Of a stretch of DNA of 64,000 bases, positions 39,948 to 49,576 are shown piece by piece. The DNA is from Trichomonas vaginalis G3. Its lineage: Eukaryota > Parabasalia > Trichomonadida > Trichomonadidae. How positions within the stretch are numbered: position 1 is the stretch's first letter; each line of letters starts with the position of its first letter. The translations under genes and the position numbers were made by a program. Below the pieces are notes generated by a model. It was not told where the DNA came from. It saw nothing but the letters and a program-made list of their open reading frames with translations, and ran no database searches. The stretch covers positions 33,510,082 through 33,574,081 of the forward strand of contig NC_067207.1 of assembly GCF_026262505.1 (NCBI RefSeq), read 5' to 3'.

Positions 39948-40475
39948 ATGGTAGCTTGGGCAGCTTTAGGCGCAATGGGAACAAAAGCATTAGCATTTGG
40001 AGCAAAAGCACTTGGAGCTTATGACGCAGTAAATAAAATGAGTGGAGGAAGGGTTTCAAAGACATTAGATGCAAATAAAGGGAAGATTGGAGGTTGGGTT
40101 GCAAAGAAGTTAAGATTAAATAAAATAGGGCTCATAAATAAAGCATCCAATTTGGTTGCGACTGAGTCAGAAAATGCTTTAGGAAAGGACGATGAGTCTG
40201 CAAAACACGCAAAAGACTTTAATGACCAGATGAAAGGTGAAACAATGCATTTAAATAGAGTCGATGGAACTAAAGAAAATGTTTCTTCTCCACTAGTAGT
40301 TCTTCCGTATGGTCCCTATGGAATGTATGGAAACCCTTACGAAAGACCATTTGACCCATTGACTGGTGGAAGTAACTGGTATCATTACGGACGAAGAAGA
40401 AAGACAGTCAAGTTGGAGACGGACGTGAAGAAAGCAACTAAAAAGAAACCAAGGAAGAGAGTTATAAAGCAATGA
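39948..40475 (+). CDS. Amphipathic, basic-tailed virion-like protein, B copy (175 aa)
   Basis: It is nearly identical to 6454-6981. It has an N-terminal Ala/Gly helix (WAALGAMGTKALAFGAKALG), a middle helix with KIGGWVAKKLRLNKIG, a YGPYGMYGNPYERPFDP turn region, and a basic tail (KKATKKKPRKRVIKQ). It could disrupt membranes during entry or bind DNA in the particle, by analogy to adenovirus pVI/pX. This is inferred from composition. It looks whole. Its 3' end runs into the TIR. Confidence 0.7.
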   Translation: MVAWAALGAMGTKALAFGAKALGAYDAVNKMSGGRVSKTLDANKGKIGGWVAKKLRLNKIGLINKASNLVATESENALGKDDESAKHAKDFNDQMKGETMHLNRVDGTKENVSSPLVVLPYGPYGMYGNPYERPFDPLTGGSNWYHYGRRRKTVKLETDVKKATKKKPRKRVIKQ

Positions 40476-40507
40476 ATTCAACAGGGTAGAAATGAGGTTA
40501 GAAATGA

Positions 40508-40521
40508 GGTTAGATCTACCC
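40508..40521. repeat. GGTTAGATCTACCC palindrome variant (copy 12)
   Basis: It is the TIR counterpart of copy 5, in inverted orientation. Confidence 0.85.
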
Positions 40522-40630
40522 TTCTACCCTAAATTTATTTTTGTGCTATGTTTTCATACGTGTGAGGGTGGTGATATCATTAATTTTTAAGTTTATTTTT
40601 TAAAATTATTTTTATTTTATTTTGGATGTA

Positions 40631-40951
40631 ATGACGAAAACTATTGAGATAACAAACTACAACGGTCATGAGTTCAAGAACTTGTTCTTCGTTCCTCGTG
40701 AAAATACATTCTATCAGATACGAGGGAGAAAGGGTAAAGTTAGTTTGAGCGTTTATGACAACAAACATAATGGGAGATATATAAAAGCAATAGATACAAA
40801 CGGTAAGCGTGTTTCATTAGCTTTGTCAAAACTTACTAACATTTATTTTGACAGTGATTTTGACCTATATGAAGAAGAAAGTGAGTCAGAAGATTATGAG
40901 CTGTTATGTGAAGCACAGCAATGGGAGGAGTTGCAATACTTTTGTAAGTGA
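40631..40951 (+). CDS. TIR-borne small protein, B-right copy (106 aa)
   Basis: It has the same sequence as 18377-18697, because the gene is within the TIR. It starts MTKTIEITNYNG at ATG 40631, 9 bp behind a TTATTTTATTTTGGATG leader. It reads outward. The presence of one copy at each end means that both ends can express the same protein, whichever end is active. Function is unknown. Confidence 0.75.
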   Translation: MTKTIEITNYNGHEFKNLFFVPRENTFYQIRGRKGKVSLSVYDNKHNGRYIKAIDTNGKRVSLALSKLTNIYFDSDFDLYEEESESEDYELLCEAQQWEELQYFCK

Positions 40952-41167
40952 GAACGTTTATTTTTACATTAGTGAAGTCGTTTGTGAAAACGTTTATTTT
41001 TTCATTAGTGAGGTGAAGTGGTTGGCGGCTTTGTAAATATTTAATGTTAAGTTAGTGTTGTCGTTTGTGTTGTAAAATATACGTTAACGGTTTTGTAAAG
41101 TGTCAAAACAGCTAAGTTTGGTAAAGTGAAACGCAATGCCACCGTACCCAAGATATGTATACTAACT

Positions 41168-41172
41168 ACTTT
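41168..41172. other. Target-site duplication of element B (right), ACTTT
   Basis: It follows GTATACTAACT directly and matches 18156-18160. Confidence 0.85.
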
Positions 41173-41684
41173 TAGTAAATGCTGTAGCAATGTGGGCTTC
41201 ACCTCGTTATGCTTGTTATATTTTCATGATGTTAGATGAACTATATAAAGCAGAACGTGGAGAGATGGAAAAGAAACTTCAAGCAAAAGATGAAGTCATT
41301 GAATCCAAAGACAAAAGCATACAGAAAAGAATACCACGTTCAGTACCAAAAGGAAAGGAAAAGAGTTATAAGTATATGATATATACTGAAGAGTTGGAGA
41401 AAGAAGAAGACAGTGACATGGTTATGTTGCATTTAGTCAGAAGAAACAACAAGAGCTTTTATGACTTAGCTAAGATTTACAAATCTGACAGAAATTGGTT
41501 CTATCGTGAAAACTTACCGATTTCAATGACACCGAATGAGCAAATAAAGGAAATTGTCAAAAGTACTCTTCCTCAAACACACTATGACATCAAAGGTTGC
41601 ACAATACTTACATTCAAAGAAGACTTAACATTACTGAAGGAAAAAATAACAGAATATTTCGATAACTTCAAAGAGGAAGACTAA
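41173..41684 (+). pseudogene. KilA-N/DUF3627 gene of A, right part, beyond element B
   Basis: It contains the end of the KilA-N domain (MWASPRYACYIFMMLDELYK), a charged linker, and the DUF3627-type domain (MLHLVRRNNKSFYDLAKIY, then WFYRENLPISMTPNEQIK). It corresponds to the part missing at 17845-18160. The insertion of B separates the two parts by 23 kb. Its stop lies 18 bp from the convergent gene 41703. Confidence 0.85.
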
Positions 41685-41702
41685 CCAAAAATATATTTTT
41701 GC

Positions 41703-42176
41703 TTAAATGACGTCAGGGTCAATTTCTTCAACCATTTCACTTCCTTCGTCAATGTCAATAGAAGCTTCTTCAACCTTTGGTAAGAATTTCTGTATAACAT
41801 CTTTGTTCGTTATTGTCTTCAGAGATGAAGGATAATATTTCACATTTGTTTCACCCTTCTTATATTCTTTCTGTTCGGAAAGATTCATAGCAATACTGAA
41901 GAAGTCAATGTTGGAGTTCTTTATAACAGTATAATGAGTATCTTTGACATTCACGAAGAAACCCTTTTGTTTCAAAACTACTGCTAACTCTTGTGAAGTA
42001 TAACGTTTGCGGTCAATGACGATAGCTAATGGTCTGACATACTGACCAAACTTAGATTCTTTCACAAACTTCTTGTTAAAGATAACATTAACGTTTGAAG
42101 CATTATTGAACTCATTCTTGATGGCAGTAGCGAGAGCATTGTATGAAAAGAACTTGCAATCTTGCATGTGTTTCAT
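41703..42176 (-). CDS. Unknown protein divergent from polymerase B, A copy (157 aa)
   Basis: It starts MKHMQDCKFFSYNALATAIK and is nearly identical to 26947-27420. KPLAIVIDRKRYTSQEL becomes RPLAIVIDRKRYTSQEL here, and the acidic tail is kept (DEGSEMVEEIDPDVI). It is paired head to head with polymerase B across 92 bp of A/T-rich DNA. It looks whole. A replication role is inferred from this fixed pairing only. Confidence 0.65.
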   Translation of the reverse strand: MKHMQDCKFFSYNALATAIKNEFNNASNVNVIFNKKFVKESKFGQYVRPLAIVIDRKRYTSQELAVVLKQKGFFVNVKDTHYTVIKNSNIDFFSIAMNLSEQKEYKKGETNVKYYPSSLKTITNKDVIQKFLPKVEEASIDIDEGSEMVEEIDPDVI

Positions 42177-42268
42177 TATAATAAAAATATTAAATTATTT
42201 TGAAAAATAATTTAAAAAAAATCTAATCTAATTTTTTCAAAAAAATATTTTTTTATTTCCTACTAAAG

Positions 42269-45200
42269 ATGTATCGGAAGTTGTCTAAGTTAGAACACTC
42301 GGAAATAAAACAACTTCTTACAGAAGCTAATATAGATGTTGCAAAGCATTACGCAACAAACAAAAAAGCACTCGCTGACATCCTCAATGACTACAATGGT
42401 GCAATAAGTTATGATAGAATTCATGAGTTCATAAAGCCGCAACGCGGCGAGGACGAAGTCCATGCAAGAGCATTTCCTTTAAATGACGTTGCTATTGACT
42501 TATATCATAGACGTTCAGTACCTCATGAAGTAAGAAGAGAAATGTTTGACATAACAAATGCAAACGTTGGTGAAACACGAAAGAGAGACGACACACTGAA
42601 ACAACAGAGAAGAGAGATGTTTAAAAGTGCTATAGAACAAGTTCGCAAAGCTAATAATGTCATTCGTTCCATTGACGACAAACCAAAAGAAGATGAGAGA
42701 TGGTTAAAGAAAGATGAAGAGAATAGGAAGAGAAATGTGAAGTCAGGCAATAGACTCATTGACTTTAACATCGAAGCTTTAGATGAACCAAACAGAGACT
42801 ACTTACACAAACATTTCGGTAAGGTTTTCATGAGACTCTTAGAGAAGATTAAAATAAACTCCCAACAAAGATGGATGGTATGTTATAAACTTGGTGGAAA
42901 GTATGAATGTTCTACGTTAAACCTCAATAATATTGGAACATTACTACATCAGCTCTTGAAGGAGAACTTTATATCAGAGATAGAAGCAAATGCCGCAGGT
43001 ATTGTTGAAATGCACTATGACTTCTTCTTGACAAACATAAAGAATCTTACTGAAATAAAGATGTATGATTTAACAGAATATGAAGGCTTAACGATGTCAG
43101 ATGTAAAGAAAGGCAAACCAAAAAAGAGACCATATAGAGATGAAAGCACACTGACAGAAAGACAGAAAAGATTATTGAACAGACTTAAACAAACAGGAGA
43201 TAAACAAGATATAGATGACTTCTGGAATGAAATCCTTGGTGAAAAGAAGTTTTATAAGAAGAGAAGCGGTCAGTTCTGGAAGTATCTTTGCACGTTACCT
43301 ATAAATCTTGAACGCTACCAAATCTTCAATGAACTGAACAAAAGAACTGCAACACTTATGACAGAGGACAATTGTTTCGTTTATGCTTGCATTCAGGCTG
43401 GAGTAAATGAAGAAACTATTGACCACATGAGAGAAGTCATTCGTGTTAGAGACTTTCCTCAAAGTAAAGTACAAGAAATTTCTGACGCAACAGGTATAGC
43501 ATTTAATGTTACCATTGGTTACTTCAATGACTCAAGACATAATGAAATAAAGAGATACATACCAAAAGAATGTGAAACTGTTCGAACTATTGACTTACTT
43601 CTTGTTGAAGACCACTACATGCTAAATGAAAGACTTCCAATGACAACATATTTCGTCAGAAATTACAAAGAAATTCTCAAAGCTTGTGGTGGAATGAACA
43701 TTGAGAAACAGATGAAGATTTATACAAAGAGAGAAGATAAATATGTAGTTCGCATGGATAGAACAACACCGTTATGGGATGTTATGAAAACATTGTGGGA
43801 GTGCAAATATTTCGAACCTATTTCTTATGGAGAACTTTTCACATATACGACTGACTTATATAAACAGAACCTTGCACCATTTAAAGATTTGGCATATGCT
43901 CCAAAGTATTGTGTACAACTGAAGAAGAAAGCAGAGTCAAAAGAAGTAAATAAAGCTAAATGTAAGTTCATTCCTGAGCATGTTTTCTTTGCTGACTTTG
44001 AGTGTAGCACAGACGGCTTTCATAAAGCTTTTAACATCTGTTACGACAGTGAAGATGGTTCAGTGAGTGAAAGCATTTGGGGTCAGAACTGTGCAACAGA
44101 ATTTTTGGAACGACTTCCTGACAAGAGTTTAATATATTTCCATAACCTCAGCTATGACATAAACTTCATCTTAAGACACATGACAGAAGTGAAAGGAACT
44201 CCCATCATTAAAGGTTCACGAACAATGCAAATAACTGGCTTATATAAAGGACGGGCAATTATTATAAAAGACTCTTACAGTGTTATAAATAAGAAGCTTA
44301 AACTATTTCCTGCTATGTTTAACTTACAAACAGGACCGAAAGAAGTATTTCCATATAACTACTACAGCAGTGTTTTGTTAGCAAATGACAACAGAACTGG
44401 TGTCATTTCTGAAGCATGTAAGTTTGTCAAGGATGCAGATACATTCATGAAAAACATAGATTCCATCAAAGGTTGCAGAATAGATGAAAACCACTTCGAC
44501 TTAGAAAAGTATAGCACATTTTATTGCAAACAAGATGTAAGAATTTTAAGAGAAGGTTTTGTTAAGTTCCGCAATGACATATTGAAAGAATTTGATTTAA
44601 ACGTTTATGACTACGTTAGTATTTGTTCAATTGCTAACAAATTATTTGAGAACAGAGTGTACTTCCCGAATGGAAATCTTTATGACCTCTCAAATAAACC
44701 AAGAGAATTTATTTCACGCTGAATTCAAGGTGGAAGATGTATGTTGTCAGATAACATTAAACAAAAGAGCGAAAAGAAACTCATTGCTGACTTCGACGCT
44801 GTTTCATTATATCCATCCGCTATAGCAAGACTTTATACTTTAGAAGGAATTCCAAAAGTATTGAAGGATGAGATGTTAAGCACAGAGTATTTGTTAAAGC
44901 ATTTATTCGATGACGACCAAAAGGAACCCATTGGTGAAAAGTTTATGTCTGGCTTCTTTGTTCTCATTAAGATAACAGAGATTGGTATACATAGACACTT
45001 TCCTTTAATAGTTTGTGACCCTGAACTAAATCTAGAACTTAACGTTCCCAGAAGTTCAAACACTTGCTGTTTAATGTATGTTGACCATATAACATTACAA
45101 GACCTCATAAAATATCAAGGTGTCAAATGTGAAGTGTTGCAAGGATACTATTACGATGGAAACAGAGATATTAGAATAAGAGATGAAGTAAAGAAGTTGT

Positions 45201-46051
45201 TTGAGTTAAGGTTAAAGTATAAGAAAGAAGGAAATCCTTTGCAAGAAAATATAAAGCTCATTCTGGACAGTATTTATGGCAAAACTATTCTATCTCCTAT
45301 TGAGTCAAAAATAACCATAGTAGATGACAAAGATGCTATAAGATATGCCATCAGAAACTACAACCATATAGTGAAGTTCGAAGGTTTGGATGGTTCAGAT
45401 AAAACTATTTTCAAGCTAACGAAAAGCATTTGCAGACACTTTAACTTCTGTCCACTTGGTGTTAACATTCTGTCTATGTCGAAGAGAATAATGTGTGAAG
45501 TATTCTGTACTGCTGAGGACTTAGGAATGGACATCTTTTATAGCGATACGGACAGTATGCATCTCTACAATGAAGATATCCCTCGTTTAGCTGAAGAGTT
45601 TGAGAAACGTTATGGAAGAGTTCTCATTGGTAAAAACCTTGGTCAATTTCATAGCGACTTTGCAGAAATCACAAAAGATAAACAAAGTTTAGCATACAAG
45701 TCAATATTTTGTGGAAAGAAGACTTACATAGACTTACTCACGAATGATTTAAATGAAGTTGCATTTCACTGCAGAATGAAAGGCGTGAAGCAAGATGTTA
45801 TTGCTTTAACCGCTAATGAAATGTTTCCTGACTCTGTTCAGTGTTTCTATGATGAAGATAAAGGTTTAATGGTTCCGCAAGGAAAATTTGACAAAGACTC
45901 TGAGTTCAGTGTTATGAAGTTATATAAAGCACTTTATGACGGTCAAGAGATTGGATTTGACTTATGTAAGTCTTCTAGTCCTTGCTTTGCTGAAAAGTTT
46001 AACTTCTCAATAACGACTAAAACAAGCTTTATTCGTAAGTTGAAGTTCTGA
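42269..46051 (+). pseudogene. polB: Protein-primed DNA polymerase B of element A, about one break
   Basis: About 1,260 codons from ATG 42269. The exonuclease motifs are at residues about 575 (FFADFECSTDGF), 630 (YFHNLSYDINF) and 752 (FYCKQDVRIL). Polymerase motif A (DFDAVSLYPSAIA) is near 44790, motif B (IYGKT) near 45270, and motif C (YSDTDSMH) near 45545. A TPR-like insert lies between motifs A and B, the signature of protein-primed enzymes. The N-terminal 500 residues are family-specific. The C-terminal 120 residues differ more from B than the rest does, which hints at recombination. Confidence 0.88.
42436..42461. repeat. Paired GC-rich mini-hairpin inside polymerase B coding (A)
   Basis: GCCGCAACGCGGC (42436-42448) followed by GGACGAAGTCC (42451-42461). 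It is the A counterpart of 26665-26690. Confidence 0.8.
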
Positions 46052-46183
46052 GGTCATTTATTTTTGTCATGAATGAGGTCAGCAATGAGGTCATGAATGA
46101 GGTCAGCAATGAGGTCAGCAATGAGGTCATGAATGAGGTCAGCAATGAGGTCATTCGTGATAAAAATAAAGCTAGCGTAGATT
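46052..46183. repeat. GAGGTCAT/GAGGTCAGCAAT repeats between convergent genes
   Basis: About nine ATGAGGTCA units alternate with GCA and TGA spacers in 46060-46160. The same spacer has fewer units in B (22891-23008) and one or two after the gap (47847-47890). Confidence 0.85.
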
Positions 46184-47041
46184 TTACAATACTGCGATGG
46201 TAGAGTTTAAGAGTTGTGCTTCAATGTAGAGACAGTCCTTATGGTCTGGAGGTAAGAACACTGGGCAGTTATGGTCATGAGTGGAGAACATGTCTATCCA
46301 AAACTCACGATTGAAGCCAGTTAATTTATAGTATTTAGGGTTAGGAAGTGGTGAAGTTCTTGTATGACCAATGAACTCATTTTCAACTCCCTTACTTAAG
46401 TTTGAATATAATATAGCTTGCTTTCTATCCCAAATACCAGGTGTTACAATCTTTGAAAATTCATTTTTCCTCGGAAGCATTGCATCATAATTGAAAACAT
46501 TCTTGAAATCATCACTTGGTTCAGAGATTTGAAATCTTATACGTAATGGATTTTTTTTCTTTTTAGCTACTTCATTGAATGGTGAGAATACAACAAACTG
46601 ACAGTCATGTGTTCCATCTTCATTTTCATTAAATTCATAATGAAAGTCTATAAGTTGTGGCTGACTACCTTCTTCTTTCAGTTGTGCAAGAAACTCACGT
46701 AAAGGCTGTAAAGTTTGTACTTCAATGTTGAACTTTTTCTCGAACATCTCATTAAATGAAATCATACATTGTTGCAATGTTGTATCGTCTTTAAAGTATT
46801 TGTATATGTGAATGTTTTGGGCGCTTAAAGACTGTTCGTCATTTTCTATCTCGACTTGAAGTATAAAGTCAACCTTTCTGAAAGCACGTGTTATATACAT
46901 AGATGTTATGCCAATGTACTTCTCTTCATTTATGTTCACAATCCAGTCTGTTGGAAACTTAAACGTTACTCTGTTCCCCTTTATTTTGACGTCAGGGTTT
47001 TCACTACTGAATGCAACAGATAAAGGTATTTGTCTATACAT
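46184..47041 (-). CDS. Minor capsid-like protein (285 aa), looks whole
   Basis: It starts MYRQIPLSVAFSSENPDVKI, followed by NRVTFKFPTDWIVNINEEKY and IGITSMYITRAFRKVDFILQ. This is strand-rich and resembles the YPRHW part of the penton-like genes. The middle is helical (FLAQLKEEGSQPQLIDFHYE) and the C-terminus is PVFLPPDHKDCLYIEAQLLN. It is convergent with polymerase B and co-directional with the 79-aa Lys-rich gene. TTTATTTTTATCCGAATTAA precedes the start. A minor capsid role is inferred from context. Confidence 0.65.
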   Translation of the reverse strand: MYRQIPLSVAFSSENPDVKIKGNRVTFKFPTDWIVNINEEKYIGITSMYITRAFRKVDFILQVEIENDEQSLSAQNIHIYKYFKDDTTLQQCMISFNEMFEKKFNIEVQTLQPLREFLAQLKEEGSQPQLIDFHYEFNENEDGTHDCQFVVFSPFNEVAKKKKNPLRIRFQISEPSDDFKNVFNYDAMLPRKNEFSKIVTPGIWDRKQAILYSNLSKGVENEFIGHTRTSPLPNPKYYKLTGFNREFWIDMFSTHDHNCPVFLPPDHKDCLYIEAQLLNSTIAVL

Positions 47042-47065
47042 TTAATTCGGATAAAAATAAACCAT

Positions 47066-47305
47066 TTACTCTTTCGTTGCTTCAGCTTCTTCTCTAGCTT
47101 TCTTCGCCAGCAAACGTGGGTTCTTTTGTCTTCCAGCAGCTAATGCAGCAAGTTGTTTTTCACTAAGTTTTCTCTTTGGTCTCTCTGGCTTTTGTTCTTG
47201 TTTTTGTTCCTTCAGTTCGGATAAAATTTGCTCACGAATTTCTTTCTTCAATGCTTCAACATCTATGACCCCTTGGGTCTTGTCCGTAGGGCTTGTCTGA
47301 GTCAT
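47066..47305 (-). CDS. Lys/Glu/Ala-rich small protein, A-left copy (79 aa)
   Basis: It starts MTQTSPTDKTQGVIDVEALK at 47305. It is the same protein as 21749-22009 but with a shorter C-terminal Ala/Glu/Lys repeat (EEAEATKE end). It lies upstream of the minor capsid gene, 24 bp apart. It is a possible DNA-binding core protein (inference from charge). Confidence 0.6.
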   Translation of the reverse strand: MTQTSPTDKTQGVIDVEALKKEIREQILSELKEQKQEQKPERPKRKLSEKQLAALAAGRQKNPRLLAKKAREEAEATKE

Positions 47306-47347
47306 TTGACTGCAGATAAAAAACAAAATTAAAACTTTAACCGATGT

Positions 47348-47489
47348 AAAATGAGCTTGTCAAAATCAAGAACGAGAAGTCTTATTATNNNNNNNNNNNN
47401 NNNNNNNNNNNNNNNNNNNNNNNNNNNNNNNNNNNNNNNNNNNNNNNNATAATAAGACTTCTCGTTCTTGATTTTGACAAGCTCATTTT
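47348..47489. repeat. 41-nt inverted repeat around the sequencing gap
   Basis: 47348-47388 and 47449-47489 are perfect inverted copies. Both are the start of the MSLSKS gene. Outside them the sequences are unrelated: on the left the normal promoter, on the right polymerase coding. Confidence 0.9.
47389..47448. other. Assembly gap (60 N)
   Basis: Sixty unknown bases. The flanking inverted repeat and duplicated gene block suggest that two contigs, possibly from different element copies, meet here. Confidence 0.95.
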
Positions 47490-47846
47490 TACAAGTCAAT
47501 ATTTTGTGGAAAGAAGACCTACATAGACTTACTCACGAATGATTTAAATGAAGTTGCATTCCATGCACGTTGTAAAGGTGTAAAACAAGACGTTCTTGCT
47601 TTAACCGCTAATGAAATGTTTCCTGAAGCTATACAATGCTATTACAATGAAGATAAGAACATTCACATACCTGTTGGAACATATGACAAAGACTCTGAGT
47701 TCAGTTTAATGAAACTTTACAAAGCACTTTATGACGGTCAAGAGATTGGATTTGACTTATGTAAGTCATGTCAACCTTGCTTTGAAGAGAAGTTTAACTT
47801 CTCAATAACGACTAAAACAAGCTTTATTCGTAAGTTGAAGTTCTGA
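47490..47846 (+). pseudogene. Polymerase B C-terminal fragment after the gap
   Basis: It begins inside the polymerase (QYFVERR-type region followed by DLLTNDLNEVAFHARCKGVK) and runs to the normal end (FNFSITTKTSFIRKLKF). Its sequence is closer to the B polymerase (EAIQCYYNEDKNIHIPVG) than to the A polymerase directly upstream. It is a partial copy created by a rearrangement or by the contig join. Confidence 0.8.
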
Positions 47847-47895
47847 GGTCATTTATTTTTGTCAGCAATGAGGTCATTCGTGATAAAAATAAAAC

Positions 47896-47915
47896 TAGCG
47901 GCAAGGGCGAAGCCC
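47896..47915. repeat. GC-rich mini-hairpin, intergenic
   Basis: CTAGCGGC followed by GGGCGAAGCCC (47905-47915). It is the inverted counterpart of 22901-22925. Confidence 0.75.
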
Positions 47916-47925
47916 ATGTGGTCAT

Positions 47926-48783
47926 TTACAATACTGCGATGGTAGAGTTTAAGAGTTGTGCTTCAATGTAGAGACAGTCCTTATGGTCTGGAGGTAAGAA
48001 CACTGGGCAGTTATGGTCATGAGTGGAGAACATGTCTATCCAAAACTCACGATTGAAGCCAGTTAATTTATAGTATTTAGGGTTAGGAAGTGGTGAAGTT
48101 CTTGTATGACCAATGAACTCATTTTCAACTCCCTTACTTAAGTTTGAATATAATATAGCTTGCTTTCTATCCCAAATGCCAGGTGTTACAATCTTTGAAA
48201 ATTCATTTTTCCTCGGAAGCATTGCATCATAATTGAAAACATTCTTGAAATCATCACTTGGTTCAGAGATTTGAAATCTTATACGTAATGGATTTTCTTT
48301 CTCTTTAGCTACTTCATTGAATGGTGAGAATACAACAAACTGACAGTCATGAGTTCCATCTTCATTTTCATTAAATTCATAATGAAAGTCTATAAGTTGT
48401 GGCTGACTACCTTCTTCTTTCAGTTGTGCAAGAAACTCACGTAAAGGCTGTAAAGTTTGTACTTCAATGTTAAACTTTTTCTCGAACATTTCATTAAATG
48501 AAATCATACATTGTTGCAATGTTGTATCGTCTTTAAAGTATTTGTATATGTGAATGTTTTGGGCGCTTAAAGACTGTTCGTCATTTTCTATCTCGACTTG
48601 AAGTATAAAGTCAACCTTTCTGAAAGCACGTGTTATATACATATTTGTTATGCCAATGTACTTCTCTTCATTTATGTTCACAATCCAGTCTGTTGGAAAC
48701 TTAAACGTTACTCTGTTCCCCTTTATTTTGACGTCAGGGTTTTCACTACTGAACGCAACAGATAAAGGTATTTGTCTATACAT
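47926..48783 (-). CDS. Minor capsid-like protein, second copy (285 aa), looks whole
   Basis: It differs from 46184-47041 by only a few residues (ITNMYIT for ITSMYIT, KEKENPL for KKKKNPL). It has the same neighbours on both sides. Its presence twice within 2 kb is best explained by the duplicated block at the gap. A minor capsid role is inferred as for the first copy. Confidence 0.65.
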   Translation of the reverse strand: MYRQIPLSVAFSSENPDVKIKGNRVTFKFPTDWIVNINEEKYIGITNMYITRAFRKVDFILQVEIENDEQSLSAQNIHIYKYFKDDTTLQQCMISFNEMFEKKFNIEVQTLQPLREFLAQLKEEGSQPQLIDFHYEFNENEDGTHDCQFVVFSPFNEVAKEKENPLRIRFQISEPSDDFKNVFNYDAMLPRKNEFSKIVTPGIWDRKQAILYSNLSKGVENEFIGHTRTSPLPNPKYYKLTGFNREFWIDMFSTHDHNCPVFLPPDHKDCLYIEAQLLNSTIAVL

Positions 48784-48807
48784 TTAATTCGGATAAAAAT
48801 AAACCAT

Positions 48808-49069
48808 TTACTCTTTCTTTGCTTCAGCTTCTTTAGCTTTTGCTTCAGCTTCTTCTCTAGCTTTCTTCGCCAGCAAACGTGGGTTCTTTTGTCTTCCAGC
48901 AGCTAATGCAGCAAGTTGTTTTTCACTAAGTTTTTCTCTTTGGTCTCTCTGGCTTTTGTTCTTGTTTTTGTTCCTTCAGTTCGGATAAAATTTGCTCACG
49001 AATTTCTTTCTTCAATGCTTCAACATCTATGACCCCCTGGGTCTTGTCCGTAGGGCTTGTCTGAGTCAT
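48808..49069 (-). pseudogene. Lys/Glu/Ala-rich small gene, A-right copy, about one break
   Basis: It starts MTQTSPTDKTQGVIDVEALK at 49069. It has the longer AEAKAKEAEAKKE end, as in B. It is otherwise the same gene as 21749-22009. Confidence 0.6.
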
Positions 49070-49114
49070 TTGACTGCAGATAAAAAACAAAATTAAAACT
49101 TTAACCGATGTAAA

Positions 49115-49549
49115 ATGAGCTTGTCAAAATCAGAGCGAGAGTCTATTATATTAAATGACGCAAGAGGAATACAACATCCTTTCTATTACGTAAGTCAGAG
49201 TAAAGATGGTAAAATATACGTAAGAAAAAGAAAGGTTCCATTAGTGAATGCAGAAAGCGACAACATTAAGGTGCATGGCAAGGGTGAAGTCCACGAAGCC
49301 CATATAAAACCTTCTGTTCAAACTGAAAAGTCAATAGAACCAGAAGAAAAGAAGCCAGATGTACTTTCAATAACGAACCAAGAGCTTATTGCAAAGTTCG
49401 TGAATTTCATTGAAAAACAAACCGAGTCAAAGAATCCTGACCCGCCAGTGAAAGAAGTTGAGACAAAAGAGAATGTACAGTTCATTGAAAATGTCAAGAA
49501 ACAACTTCCACCACAAATGCCAAGAAGAAGAGTGAGAATAATGAAGTAA
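49115..49549 (+). CDS. Basic virion-like protein, A copy (144 aa)
   Basis: It starts MSLSKSERESIILNDARGIQ and is near-identical to 21269-21703. It has a strand segment (HPFYYVSQSKDGKIYVRKRK), an acidic middle, and a basic end (PPQMPRRRVRIMK). It precedes the major capsid gene by 27 bp in the same direction, so the two are likely co-expressed. The family is not recognised. Confidence 0.65.
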   Translation: MSLSKSERESIILNDARGIQHPFYYVSQSKDGKIYVRKRKVPLVNAESDNIKVHGKGEVHEAHIKPSVQTEKSIEPEEKKPDVLSITNQELIAKFVNFIEKQTESKNPDPPVKEVETKENVQFIENVKKQLPPQMPRRRVRIMK

Positions 49550-49554
49550 ATAGA

Positions 49555-49565
49555 TATTTTTATCC
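49555..49565 (+). promoter_or_regulatory. Maverick start-proximal TTTTTAT box (major capsid gene)
   Basis: ATATTTTTATC lies about 12 nt before ATG 49577. Similar boxes precede most A, B and C genes (for example 22034, 26947, 42269, 46184, 56860, 57818, 61657). The trichomonad initiator is not seen at these starts. Confidence 0.5.
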
Positions 49566-49576
49566 GAAGTAAATAC

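Larger units (their letters stand above)
18161..41167. mobile_element. Maverick/Polinton B (inner element, 23,007 bp)
   Basis: The boundaries are exact: 717-bp TIRs starting AGTTAGTATAC, and the 5-bp target duplication ACTTT. It carries the full Maverick set: polymerase B, integrase, packaging ATPase, major and minor capsid candidates, fibre, and the KilA-N cluster. The TIRs differ at only about two positions by eye, so the insertion is young. It is nevertheless broken, with about a dozen small breaks spread over polymerase, major capsid, one minor capsid, ATPase, penton-like and fibre genes. The integrase, regulators and most small genes look whole. Confidence 0.92.
40451..41167. repeat. Right TIR of element B (717 bp)
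   Basis: It is an inverted copy of 18161-18877, with about two differences seen by eye. It ends GTATACTAACT. Confidence 0.9.
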
